Positions 9,398 to 17,856 of a stretch of 64,000 nucleotides of DNA are shown here, in pieces. Position 1 is the first letter of the stretch. Every line of letters starts with the position of its first letter. Origin of the DNA: CALVUJ01 sp045128835 (lineage in GTDB: Bacteria; Bacillota_I; Bacilli_A; RFN20; DUOF01). The notes below the pieces were generated by a model. It had not been told where the DNA came from. It did not search any database and saw only the letters and a list, made by a program, of their open reading frames with translations. The position numbers were made by a program, and so were the translations under genes. The stretch spans positions 165,045-229,044 of the forward strand of contig JBGVRX010000017.1 in the NCBI GenBank assembly GCA_045128835.1. Reading direction: 5' to 3'.

Positions 9398-9854
9398 CAT
9401 TGTTATTTATCTTAAAACCCCTATAAATTTGCTCCAAAAGAAGCAATCTAATCATTTGATGGGTAAATGTAAGCTTTGAGAATGAAAACAGAAAATTGGC
9501 TCTTTTTCGCAACATTTCACTAACACCTAACGATCCACCAATAACAAAACAATAATTACCAACACCACTGCTTATAAGCGAATCCATTTTAGAAGCAAAT
9601 TCTTCACTATTCAATTCCTTCCCTCTTAAATCTAAAAGAATCAAATAATCTTTATCATTAACCTTTTCTAATATTCTTTGTGTCTCTATCTCACGTATTT
9701 TTTCTTCACTATTACTTGAGCCTATTTTTTCATCTTTAACTTCTATTATTTCAAAGGAACAATACCCGCTTAATCTTTTAAGATATTCACTAATTCCTTG
9801 ATTTAAATAGTTCTCTTTTATTTTACCAACACAAACAAGTTTTATTTTAATCAT
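9381..9854 (-). CDS. rlmH: 23S rRNA pseudouridine-1915 N3-methyltransferase RlmH
   Basis: SPOUT-class SAM methyltransferase acting on helix 69 of 23S rRNA in assembled 70S ribosomes. It has 157 residues, the usual length. The trefoil-knot glycine loop is FVIGGSLGVSE, and the C-terminal signature LTFTHQMIRLLLLEQIYRGFK ends in ETYHK. Its ATG overlaps the stop of the HtrA-like gene in ATGA. It is last in the gdpP-to-rlmH transcription unit. The walJ-htr-rlmH order matches Bacillus. Confidence 0.97.
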   Translation of the reverse strand: MIKIKLVCVGKIKENYLNQGISEYLKRLSGYCSFEIIEVKDEKIGSSNSEEKIREIETQRILEKVNDKDYLILLDLRGKELNSEEFASKMDSLISSGVGNYCFVIGGSLGVSEMLRKRANFLFSFSKLTFTHQMIRLLLLEQIYRGFKINNNETYHK

Positions 9855-10939
9855 GAATGTAATGTAACAGCAATTTGTCTTGTATTCATTCCATCTTTAT
9901 TAATTAAAGTTAAAACTACTGTTTCTCCTGCATTATATTTCAAAAGTTCTACATTGAACTCCGCTGTTGAATTTACTTTAACGTTATTTATTTCTGTAAT
10001 TATACTTTGTGTGCCGATTGATCCTTCTAGTGAATTTTGTACATACACACCATTAGTTATTGAACTAGATATTCCATATTTTTCTCTTAGAGTCCCCATT
10101 TCATTTATTGATAACAATGTCAAATTAAGTACAGGTCTAACATAATAAGGAAGATTAGCATCGTTAGCTATTAAAAATCTAGCAACCTTCATAAAATAAT
10201 TAATAGGTAAAGCTCCATAAACTCCAGATAATTCATCATATTTTAAAGTAGTTATTCCTATAAGTTTTCCTTCATCATCAAATAACGCTCCTCCACTATT
10301 TCCTTTGTTAATAGCAGCATCAAATAAAATTGCGTAAACAGGAGTAACAACTCCAGTATTTATCATATCAATATCTATCTTAACGTTATAATTAGAAATA
10401 TTTCCTGCTGTTGTATGGTTAAATTTTTGATATGGTGATCCAATTGTATAAACAAAGTCGCCTTTTTCCACACTATCAGAATCACCTAAAGTAGCCACTT
10501 TATATTTAGTGCTTTTATTTATTTCTAAAACCGCAACATCTTCATTGAAATCTTTCCCCATAACTGTAGCTATTTCACTCTTACCAGACATAAATCCTTC
10601 TTCATCTGAGAAGAAAACTTCAACTTCAAAATCACTAGTTAAATCTTTAAGCACATGGGCATTTGTTAATACGTATGCAGAACTTCCTTCTTCCATTACA
10701 ACTACACCACTACCTGTTGACTTTATTTCACCATTACTTTTTCTTTGAACTTTAACCATAACAACACTTTGTACTGTTTGTTTATATAAGTCTTTATACC
10801 CATTATTTATTGTAGTGTAATCTCCTTCAGTAGTTGTAGTTTCATCTGTAGGACACTTACATTCTTCGTTAGAGCAACTACACCCCGCTAATGAGAAAGC
10901 CATCAAAAGAACCAATAAAAGTTTACTTATTTTTTTCAT
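9851..10939 (-). CDS. HtrA/DegP-family serine protease, lipoprotein
   Basis: Surface quality-control protease of the trypsin-like HtrA family, 362 residues. A lipobox ends at Cys20 (LAGC), so it should be lipid-anchored rather than membrane-spanning as in Bacillus HtrC. All three catalytic residues are visible: His95 in TNAHVL, Asp134 in NEDVAVLEI and Ser215 in KGNSGGALF. The C-terminal 100 residues look like one PDZ domain. It sits 13 bases after a homologue that has lost the triad and overlaps rlmH by four bases. The Cys-rich linker after the lipobox (SCSNEECKC) is unusual. Confidence 0.93.
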   Translation of the reverse strand: MKKISKLLLVLLMAFSLAGCSCSNEECKCPTDETTTTEGDYTTINNGYKDLYKQTVQSVVMVKVQRKSNGEIKSTGSGVVVMEEGSSAYVLTNAHVLKDLTSDFEVEVFFSDEEGFMSGKSEIATVMGKDFNEDVAVLEINKSTKYKVATLGDSDSVEKGDFVYTIGSPYQKFNHTTAGNISNYNVKIDIDMINTGVVTPVYAILFDAAINKGNSGGALFDDEGKLIGITTLKYDELSGVYGALPINYFMKVARFLIANDANLPYYVRPVLNLTLLSINEMGTLREKYGISSSITNGVYVQNSLEGSIGTQSIITEINNVKVNSTAEFNVELLKYNAGETVVLTLINKDGMNTRQIAVTLHS

Positions 10940-10952
10940 TTTCTTTTCCCCC

Positions 10953-11939
10953 TTAAACCTTTACATGATAGAAATCTATTTTTCCATCTTTTTTTATGAC
11001 TTTTAAACAAACATTGTCATTTTTTTCATACCTTGCTAGTTGACTATCTAGTTCGTATTTATTTTTAATTTTCACACCATTTACAGCTACAATAACAAAA
11101 CCTTGATTTAATCCGCCAAACAAGTAATTAAATGGTTTGAATGTTGTTATAACTACACCAAACTCAACATCTTTATTAACTCCATACTTCTTCTTCATCA
11201 AAGAACTTAAACCATTATAATCTTCTAGATTATATTTTATATAATTTATGTTATATTTTCCAGTTTCTACAATAGAATTCGCGATTTTTAACAATTTATT
11301 ACTTTCCACAACATAACTTGTCCCAACAAATTCTTCATCATAATTTGTAATCATTCCTATAAGTCTATTCAATTCATCAAAAACTCCACTTCCTCTTAGA
11401 GAAGTTGTTCCTTCTAATTGCAATACATCTTTATAGACACTTATATATTTTGTTTGATATATTTCTTCGCCAATTTGGCTAAGATTACTTTTTATATAAA
11501 ATTTATTATTTATTCCATAATATCCATAAACATAATTTTGTTGACCTTTATATAAATACTTGCTATTAGCAAAACAAACGGGATTAATTTCTGATTCTTT
11601 TTCTGTTCTAAGCACAGCAACTTGATTGTAAGAATCACTTCCAATAATTATTGCTTTTTTTTCAACACCATTTTCATAAATTACTTTATAATTGTTTGTT
11701 TTATTAACAATATCCGAACTACTTATAACATAGGTATACTTATCATCACTTTTATAAACAAATCCGTTACTACTAAAAACATCATAATTATTCACAACTT
11801 TAACTATTGAATTTTCAGGATTATCGCAAGAAACATTTTCTTCGTTTGTTAATAAATCAACTGCTTTTGTTGGCGTTATTATAGCCCCACTAAAAGCTAG
11901 TGATACGATAACACTAAATATTAACAGTGCTCTTTTCAT
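10953..11939 (-). CDS. Catalytically dead HtrA-like protein (pseudo-protease)
   Basis: 328 residues with a signal peptide (cleavage probably after the PTKA around residue 26) and no lipobox. The fold follows the neighbouring HtrA: YVISSSDIV aligns with YVLTNAHVL, NQVAVLRT with EDVAVLEI, and LRGSGVFDELNRLIG with GNSGGALFDDEGKLIG. In this alignment His, Asp and Ser are replaced by Asp76, Gln106 and Arg182. A C-terminal PDZ-like segment is kept (GFVIVAVNGVKI). GGTGG eight bases before the ATG at 11939 fixes the start, four codons inside the longest frame. It overlaps the walJ end by 26 bases. It is probably a regulatory or scaffold partner of the active HtrA; this is inference. Confidence 0.88.
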   Translation of the reverse strand: MKRALLIFSVIVSLAFSGAIITPTKAVDLLTNEENVSCDNPENSIVKVVNNYDVFSSNGFVYKSDDKYTYVISSSDIVNKTNNYKVIYENGVEKKAIIIGSDSYNQVAVLRTEKESEINPVCFANSKYLYKGQQNYVYGYYGINNKFYIKSNLSQIGEEIYQTKYISVYKDVLQLEGTTSLRGSGVFDELNRLIGMITNYDEEFVGTSYVVESNKLLKIANSIVETGKYNINYIKYNLEDYNGLSSLMKKKYGVNKDVEFGVVITTFKPFNYLFGGLNQGFVIVAVNGVKIKNKYELDSQLARYEKNDNVCLKVIKKDGKIDFYHVKV

Positions 11940-12678
11940 GATATTTACCACCTGTTAGTTCTATATTTTGATCCGCAGCATTTACAAAAATATTTTCTAA
12001 ACTAATATCTCTTTCTTTAGCTTTGCTATATAAAGTATTTATTGCTGTTTCTTTTGTGTTTGCTTCTTGAGATATATGAGCCAAGTAAATTTGTTTTGTT
12101 TTATCACCAATTATATCGCACAATGTGTCACTAGCTACTTCATTACTTAAATGTCCTTCATCTCCTAATATTCTACTTTTTATATAGAATGGACGTTTTG
12201 ATTCCATTAGCATTGGTATATTATGATTGCTTTCAAAAATATAATAATCAGCATTTGTTATATACTTTTTATTTTTATAATTCACATAACCTGTATCTGT
12301 CATATAAACTAATTTTTCATTATCACTACTTATAACATATCCACAACATTTAACATCATGAGATAAAGGTAAGGCAATAACGTCAAATCCATTTACACTA
12401 ACTTCTTCAAACTTTTCTAATTGAACATTTGCAACATTTATGTCTTTTAAAGAGTATATTTTAGCGTTAGAAAAACTATTGATAGATTTAATGTGGTCTT
12501 CATGTTCATGAGTTATCAACACATGCTTAACATCACTAACATCATACCCATATCTAGCAACTTTTTCTTTTATTTCTTTATATGAAATTCCAACATCAAT
12601 TAGCATTAATTCCTTTTTTTCACTAATTATCAATGTTGAATTTCCTTTTGATCCACTCGCTAAAATAATAAACTTCAT
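11914..12678 (-). CDS. walJ: Metallo-beta-lactamase-fold hydrolase WalJ/YycJ
   Basis: 254 residues, the normal length. The N-terminus MKFIILASGSKGNSTLI and the metal-binding motif THEHEDH are characteristic of YycJ/WalJ, a predicted exonuclease or phosphodiesterase linked to replication timing and wall homeostasis in Firmicutes. The usual walR-walK-yycHI genes are not upstream. Instead dnaB ends two bases before this start. The gene is followed by the pseudo-HtrA and HtrA genes and rlmH, which keeps the back half of the classical wal locus. Confidence 0.93.
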   Translation of the reverse strand: MKFIILASGSKGNSTLIISEKKELMLIDVGISYKEIKEKVARYGYDVSDVKHVLITHEHEDHIKSINSFSNAKIYSLKDINVANVQLEKFEEVSVNGFDVIALPLSHDVKCCGYVISSDNEKLVYMTDTGYVNYKNKKYITNADYYIFESNHNIPMLMESKRPFYIKSRILGDEGHLSNEVASDTLCDIIGDKTKQIYLAHISQEANTKETAINTLYSKAKERDISLENIFVNAADQNIELTGGKYHEKSTVNI

Positions 12679-12680
12679 TT

Positions 12681-14063
12681 TTATTTGTTCTCCTCTATTT
12701 TTGAGTAATTTGAGAATAAACCGAATTCCTTTAGGAATACTAATTTAACCACACCTGTAGCACCATTTCTATGCTTTGAAATAGAAACTTCGGCTATTCC
12801 ACTTCCTCCAATTGTTTCTTTCTTTTCTTCTTCCTCTTTATTTTTTGCGCCTTTTTGATTATCAAAATAATCTTCACGATAAATAAACATAACTAAATCG
12901 GCATCTTGCTCAATTGCACCAGAACCTCTTAAGTCTGATAACATTGGTCTTTTATTATCTCTTTTCTCATTATCACGTGATAATTGTGATAATGCAATTA
13001 CTGGCACATTCAATTCTCTGGCCATAGCTTTTAACCCTTGTGATATTTCTGTTATTTCTTGTTGGCTGCCTTCTCTTCTTGATTGTTCAGACCCTTTAAC
13101 AATTTGTAAATAATCCACAACAATTAAAGCTAAATCTTCATTTGTAGATTTCAATTTTCTAGCCTTTACTACCAAATCACCTAATTTTATAGCTGATGTA
13201 TCATCAACGAATATTTTTGCTTTACTTAATTGGTTAGTTGCAACATCTATTTTAGTCCAATCTTTATCAGTTAAATCTAAACTTCTAAGTTTATCGCCAT
13301 TAACTCCAGATTGTGAACTAATCATTCTTTGCATTAATTGCTCTGCAGGCATTTCTACGGAAAACATTGCTGTAGTTACGTTTTGTTTTATAGCAGCATT
13401 AACTAAAAAGTTTAACGCAAGAGCAGTTTTTCCCATTGAAGGTCTCGCCGCCAAAATAATTAAATCACCTTTTTGAAATCCATGAGTGATATTATCTATA
13501 TCTGTAAATCCACTAGTTACTCCAGTTAAACTACCATTTGCTTTTCCACTAGCAAACAATTGTTCTTTTAACACTTCAATAACTTGCCCTGTAGTTTTAA
13601 ATCCACCTACATTTCTTGATCTAGTAATTGCTAAAGTGTCACTTTCTATTTTAGCAACATAATCACTTATATCTGTTATTTCTTCTTTTTTCCACGTTGA
13701 AGTAACATTTTCTGCTAATACCACTAACTTTCTTAATGTCGTTTTGTCTTGAATAATTCTAATATATTCTTCTACATTTGAGGCTGATACTACATTTATT
13801 ATTAAATCGTAAACTGTTTCTTCTTTATTACTTAATTGATTTAATGTGTTATTAAGTGTTAATTGTTCAATAACAGTAACAACATCAACATTCATATTTT
13901 TGTTATAAACAGTTCTGATTGTATCAAAAAGAAGTTTATGATCTTCCACATAAAAATCTTCTACATTTAATCTAACCACACTATTTAACAAAGCATCTCT
14001 AGATAACAACATTGCTCCTAGAACAGCTCTTTCTGCTTCTAATGAATATGGCAAGTTTTTCAT
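12681..14063 (-). CDS. dnaB: Replicative DNA helicase DnaB (DnaC in Bacillus)
   Basis: Hexameric 5'-3' fork helicase of 460 residues. The N-terminal primase-interacting domain (residues 1-110, PYSLEAERAVLGAMLLS) is followed by a RecA-like domain with Walker A AARPSMGKTALAL near 205-216 and the Walker B stretch LIVVDYLQIVKG. The basic segment DLRGSGAIEQDAD is typical. No intein is present. It lies 25 bases after rplI, and the rplI-dnaB pairing is conserved in Firmicutes. Confidence 0.98.
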   Translation of the reverse strand: MKNLPYSLEAERAVLGAMLLSRDALLNSVVRLNVEDFYVEDHKLLFDTIRTVYNKNMNVDVVTVIEQLTLNNTLNQLSNKEETVYDLIINVVSASNVEEYIRIIQDKTTLRKLVVLAENVTSTWKKEEITDISDYVAKIESDTLAITRSRNVGGFKTTGQVIEVLKEQLFASGKANGSLTGVTSGFTDIDNITHGFQKGDLIILAARPSMGKTALALNFLVNAAIKQNVTTAMFSVEMPAEQLMQRMISSQSGVNGDKLRSLDLTDKDWTKIDVATNQLSKAKIFVDDTSAIKLGDLVVKARKLKSTNEDLALIVVDYLQIVKGSEQSRREGSQQEITEISQGLKAMARELNVPVIALSQLSRDNEKRDNKRPMLSDLRGSGAIEQDADLVMFIYREDYFDNQKGAKNKEEEEKKETIGGSGIAEVSISKHRNGATGVVKLVFLKEFGLFSNYSKIEENK

Positions 14064-14088
14064 AAATATCTGCCTCCTTAAAAAACTA

Positions 14089-14535
14089 CTATTTTTCTAT
14101 TACATGAACAGTAATTGTACCTATTACATCTTTATATAATTCAACTTGAATTTTTGTATATCCTAATGCACCAATTGGATTAAAATCAATAAATTTTCTT
14201 TTATCTAATTCTACATTAAATTGTTTTTTATATTCTTCAACTATCTCTTTTGAAGATACTGCTCCAAATAATTTTCCTTCTTTGCCAGTACCTGCTTTTA
14301 TTTCAACAACATAATCTTTTATTTTTTCTTTAAGTGCTATTGCGTTTTGTTTTTTTATTTCTTCTTCTTTAGCTTTATTGTCATCTTGAGTTTTCTTTAT
14401 TTCTAGACTTGTCTTTGTTGCTAAAACAGCTAACTTTCTAGGAATTAAGAAATTAGCTCCATAACCATCGCTAACATCAACAATTGCACCTTTCTTACCA
14501 ACTTTTTTTACATCTTCTAATAGAATTACTCTCAT
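14089..14535 (-). CDS. rplI: 50S ribosomal protein L9
   Basis: 148 residues in two domains joined by a long helix. The N-terminal domain MRVILLEDVKKVGKKG...DGYGANFLIPRKLA is the L9 signature. The C-terminal domain contains GKLFGAVSSKEI. It sits between gdpP and dnaB, the standard Firmicutes arrangement, with GGGGG five to seven bases before the ATG. Confidence 0.98.
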   Translation of the reverse strand: MRVILLEDVKKVGKKGAIVDVSDGYGANFLIPRKLAVLATKTSLEIKKTQDDNKAKEEEIKKQNAIALKEKIKDYVVEIKAGTGKEGKLFGAVSSKEIVEEYKKQFNVELDKRKFIDFNPIGALGYTKIQVELYKDVIGTITVHVIEK

Positions 14536-14548
14536 ATTTTTACCCCCT

Positions 14549-16540
14549 TTATTCTATTCTTGTATCTCCAACGAAACTCTCTAATTTAGAATACAACATT
14601 TTCTTTGCTTCTTCAATTCCAACTTCTTCTAATTGGGTAGCTGCACTACTAAAATGGCCGCCGCCACTCATACTTTCCATTATTTTTTGAACATTAACTG
14701 TACCGTCACTTCTTGCGCTTATTCCCACAGTTGTATCACTTGTCTTACCTATAACAAAACAAGCTTTTATTTCTTTAACATTTAGAACTTCTTGTCCTAC
14801 CATTGCTAACAATGATCTTTCAATGATATATTCCTCACCAGCACTGCAAACAACTACACCATAATAAGGTGTCTCTGAATTTGCCATAATTTTTGTTTTT
14901 AATTGATATTCTTCATATTCTTCTTTCAAAAATTCTGTCGCTTGATTGTTATCTGCACCATATTCTTTTAATATCATTGAAGCTTCATATGTTCTTGATC
15001 CAGTTCTATTTTTGTAATTGTTAGTATCTAATAAAATACCAGTCAACATATAAGTTGCTACTTCTGGAGTTACTCTTATTTTATTCTCTGAATATCTTAT
15101 AATTTCACTAACCATTTCACACGTTGATGACGCAGCACTTTCTTGATAAGAGAAAATTTGTGATAATAATTTTTCGCCTGGACGATGGTGATCAATAACA
15201 GCTATTCTTTCTGCTACATCAACAACTTTAGGACTCATTGTTATTTCTGGATTTGAAACATCAACTAAGAACAACAAACTATTTTCATCCATTTCTTCTA
15301 TTGCTTTATTTGGTTTAATCACCATTTCATCGATTTCTTCTTTTTCAAATGATTCTCTAAACGCTCTTCTAGCTTTTAATTCTACCAATTTATCATCATA
15401 CACAATTTTAACTTTTTTATTCATTTGTTTTGTTATTGAATACAATCCTAAACATGCTCCAATCGCATCAAAATCAGCATTAATGTGTCCCATAATATAA
15501 ATACTATCAGCAGATTGGATTAAAGCAGTTAACGATTTAGAAACCACTTTTACTTTTACTTTATGACGTTTACTCTTAGATTCGCTTCCACCACCATAGA
15601 ATTCCATATTTTTACCATATGTGTTTACAACACATTGATCTCCACCTCTAGATAAAGCTACATCCATCGCACTTGAAGATAATTCGGATAATTTTATAAA
15701 ATCATTTATTCCTCTACCTACTCCAATAGAAATTGTGAAATTATTATCTTCTTCCACAACTTTTTTTATGTCTTCTATCAAAGAAAACTTTTGCTTTAAA
15801 ATTGATTGGTATGTTGTTTCTTGCATTAAAGCGATATAGGCGTCATTTCTAATTTTCTTTAAATAAATTCGATTATTGATTGACCATTCATTTATTATCA
15901 TTCTAATTCTTGCTTCAAGTTCACTTGTTTTAGTGTCATCCAAAATAGAAAGAATGTCACTGTAATTATCAATGTTTATACTTAAAATAACTGGAGCTTC
16001 ATTAGTATATGCCTGATATAAATTTTCATATTGAGTTACATCTTTCATAATAATCATTTTTAACTCTCTTAAACATTTGCATTCATAAACTCTATTTTCA
16101 ATATTTAATTTTATGCTTTCATGTTTATCTTCAGTAATTAAGCAAAAAGCATTGTTGTATTTAATAATGTTTTTTCCCACAATATTTATTCTTCTACTGT
16201 CTAAAAAATCATTCACCCAGATAACTTCAAATGATTCATTGTAGAAAATTATTCCTACTTCTCCAAACTTTTCCACTTCTTTTAAATTGTTTAGAATTAA
16301 TGAGTTAACTTTAATATTGTTTATTGTGTTTTTCTTATCGATTTTATTGTAAAAAGACAAGAAATAGAAAATATTTGAAAATATCACGAGAGATATTATG
16401 ACTGTATAAACTATTTCTTTATTAAAATTTATTAATGGTTGCTCAAAGGAATAATTCAATAAGGCTAAGATACTTACTAAAAATTGAAAAGCTATCATTA
16501 CTATTATTTTGTTTTTTTCCTTATTAAAAAGATTTTTCAT
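14549..16540 (-). CDS. gdpP: Cyclic-di-AMP phosphodiesterase GdpP
   Basis: Membrane-bound hydrolase of the second messenger c-di-AMP, 663 residues. Two N-terminal membrane helices (about 14-34 and 44-64) are followed by a PAS-like region, a degenerate GGDEF region (about 170-310), and DHH and DHHA1 phosphodiesterase domains. Metal-binding motifs are GHINADFDAIGA, LVDVSNPE and IDHHRPG, and the DHHA1 glycine patch is ESMSGGGHFSSAATQ. AGGAGG stands six bases before the second of two adjacent ATG codons (16540); 16543 is also possible. It opens the operon leading to rplI, dnaB, walJ, the HtrA pair and rlmH. Confidence 0.96.
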   Translation of the reverse strand: MKNLFNKEKNKIIVMIAFQFLVSILALLNYSFEQPLINFNKEIVYTVIISLVIFSNIFYFLSFYNKIDKKNTINNIKVNSLILNNLKEVEKFGEVGIIFYNESFEVIWVNDFLDSRRINIVGKNIIKYNNAFCLITEDKHESIKLNIENRVYECKCLRELKMIIMKDVTQYENLYQAYTNEAPVILSINIDNYSDILSILDDTKTSELEARIRMIINEWSINNRIYLKKIRNDAYIALMQETTYQSILKQKFSLIEDIKKVVEEDNNFTISIGVGRGINDFIKLSELSSSAMDVALSRGGDQCVVNTYGKNMEFYGGGSESKSKRHKVKVKVVSKSLTALIQSADSIYIMGHINADFDAIGACLGLYSITKQMNKKVKIVYDDKLVELKARRAFRESFEKEEIDEMVIKPNKAIEEMDENSLLFLVDVSNPEITMSPKVVDVAERIAVIDHHRPGEKLLSQIFSYQESAASSTCEMVSEIIRYSENKIRVTPEVATYMLTGILLDTNNYKNRTGSRTYEASMILKEYGADNNQATEFLKEEYEEYQLKTKIMANSETPYYGVVVCSAGEEYIIERSLLAMVGQEVLNVKEIKACFVIGKTSDTTVGISARSDGTVNVQKIMESMSGGGHFSSAATQLEEVGIEEAKKMLYSKLESFVGDTRIE

Positions 16541-16611
16541 CATATTCCTCCTCTACTTATACAATTTTATTATACCGTTTTTAATTTTATTTTTAAATAA
16601 AATTATAAGGT

Positions 16612-16637
16612 AAAAAAAAAGAATACTTACCGTATTC
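16612..16637 (-). terminator. Terminator of the rpsF-ssb-rpsR operon
   Basis: 6-bp stem GAATAC/GTATTC with a five-base loop at 16621-16637, followed on the minus strand by nine T. It lies 28 bases after the rpsR stop. Confidence 0.85.
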
Positions 16638-16664
16638 TCTTTTTTATTTACAAATTATTAAATA

Positions 16665-16892
16665 TTATTCAACAACGAATGGTAATAAAGCCATTTCTCT
16701 TGCTCTTTTGATAGCTACTGCTAACATTCTTTGATATTTAGCGCTAGTTCCTGTAACACGACGAGGAATGATTTTTCCGTTAGCACTTACAAATCTTTTT
16801 AATAATTCAACATCTTTATAATCGATATATGTGATTTTATTTTTAGTAAAGAAACACACTTTCTTTCTTGTTTTTTGCTTTTTGAATGCCAT
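16665..16892 (-). CDS. rpsR: 30S ribosomal protein S18
   Basis: 75 residues. The bacterial S18 core is visible as IDYKDVELLKRFVSANGKI followed by PRRVTGTSAKYQRMLAVAIK. It has no CxxC zinc site and is therefore the zinc-independent form. It is last in rpsF-ssb-rpsR, whose products S6 and S18 bind the central domain of 16S rRNA as a heterodimer. Confidence 0.98.
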   Translation of the reverse strand: MAFKKQKTRKKVCFFTKNKITYIDYKDVELLKRFVSANGKIIPRRVTGTSAKYQRMLAVAIKRAREMALLPFVVE

Positions 16893-16909
16893 AAATTTAT
16901 TCTCCTTTC

Positions 16910-17356
16910 TTAAAATGGTAAATCATCTTCAGAAATATTAAAATCTACACCATCTGTAGTATTAATTGTTTCTGTATCGTCAGAATCATCTCTTTGGTAA
17001 CCCATACTTGTAGTATCTTCTTGATATCCACTAGTACTTTTTGATCCTAACATAATCATATTTGTACAAACAACCTCAGTAACATATACCTTGTTGCCAT
17101 CTTTATTTTCATAATCTCTAGTTTGAATTCTTCCTTCAACAGAAATTAATGTACCTTTTTTTACATATCTGTCCATAATTTCAGCTGTTTTATCCCAAGC
17201 TACACAATTTATAAAATCTGTTGTTGGTTTTCCATCTTTTAACACATATCTGTTGTCTATTGCTAATGTGAAGTTTGCAACAGCTGTACCACTAGATGTT
17301 CTGCGGAAATCAACATCTCTTGTTGTTCTTCCAATTAAAATTACTTTATTTAACAT
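16910..17356 (-). CDS. ssb: Single-stranded DNA-binding protein
   Basis: 148 residues with an OB-fold (1-105: MLNKVILIGRTTRDVDFR, NFTLAIDNRY, FINCVAWDKTAE) and a short polar linker. The C-terminal acidic tip is DISEDDLPF, which recruits replication and repair partners. It lies between rpsF and rpsR, as in most Firmicutes. Confidence 0.98.
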   Translation of the reverse strand: MLNKVILIGRTTRDVDFRRTSSGTAVANFTLAIDNRYVLKDGKPTTDFINCVAWDKTAEIMDRYVKKGTLISVEGRIQTRDYENKDGNKVYVTEVVCTNMIMLGSKSTSGYQEDTTSMGYQRDDSDDTETINTTDGVDFNISEDDLPF

Positions 17357-17392
17357 ATAAACTACCTCTTGTTACTTTTTTTATTTATTAAA

Positions 17393-17680
17393 TTAGTCTA
17401 AGTTTACGATCATATGACGTAAAACATTGTTATTAATTTTTGATAAACGGTCAAATTCACTTACAGCTTTTGCATCAGTACTAGTTAAAGTTGTTACTAC
17501 GTAATAACCTCTAGTTTGCTTTTTGATTTCATAAGCTAATTCACGATTACCCCACTCATTAACGTCACTAATTTTAGCACCATTATCTGTTAAAATTTTG
17601 TTTAAACTTTCGATAACGCTCTTTCTATTAGTATCATCTAAATTTGAGTTTAAAATATACATGATTTCGTATTTTTTCAT
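17393..17680 (-). CDS. rpsF: 30S ribosomal protein S6
   Basis: 95 residues starting MKKYEIMYILNSNLDD, the S6 signature. A longer frame opens at 17749, but GGGGGG lies inside it seven bases before the ATG at 17680, so the short form is used. It is the first gene of rpsF-ssb-rpsR, driven by a strong promoter. The leader carries two hairpins, one resembling the S6:S18 site on 16S rRNA. Confidence 0.97.
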   Translation of the reverse strand: MKKYEIMYILNSNLDDTNRKSVIESLNKILTDNGAKISDVNEWGNRELAYEIKKQTRGYYVVTTLTSTDAKAVSEFDRLSKINNNVLRHMIVNLD

Positions 17681-17689
17681 TCTTTTACC

Positions 17690-17754
17690 CCCCTTTGGTC
17701 TAAATTCAGCTAGTTTTCCACTAGCAGAGAAGATGCACGCCTTCACCACATGCT
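17690..17754 (-). promoter_or_regulatory. Probable S6:S18 autoregulatory leader of rpsF
   Basis: The untranslated leader begins about 17754. The first hairpin pairs GCATG with CGTGC (17753-17735) around TGGTGAAGG; the second pairs GCTAG with CTAGC (17725-17709) around TGGAAAA. The string GTGGTGAAGGCG (17749-17738) is one base different from GTGGCGAAGGCG of the 16S rRNA central domain, where S6 and S18 bind. An S6:S18 leader motif is known upstream of rpsF in many bacteria. Assigning this leader to it is inference from the mimicry. Confidence 0.6.
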
Positions 17755-17759
17755 CCGAT

Positions 17760-17788
17760 ATTATAACCCATAAAATATAAAATGTAAA
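17760..17788 (-). promoter_or_regulatory. Vegetative promoter of rpsF-ssb-rpsR
   Basis: Minus-strand TTTACA (17788-17783), a 17-base spacer, then TATAAT (17765-17760). Only one position differs from the sigma-A consensus. Confidence 0.85.
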
Positions 17789-17832
17789 CTATTAAAAGTT
17801 AATTTTTTCTTTTATTTATTTTATTAAAATAA

Positions 17833-17851
17833 AAAGGCCTTGATGGCCTTT
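17833..17851 (-). terminator. Terminator of the dnaN-lipoprotein unit
   Basis: 7-bp perfect stem AAAGGCC/GGCCTTT with a five-base loop, followed on the minus strand by TTATTTT. It directly follows the lipoprotein stop at 17857. Confidence 0.85.
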
Positions 17852-17856
17852 ATTTT

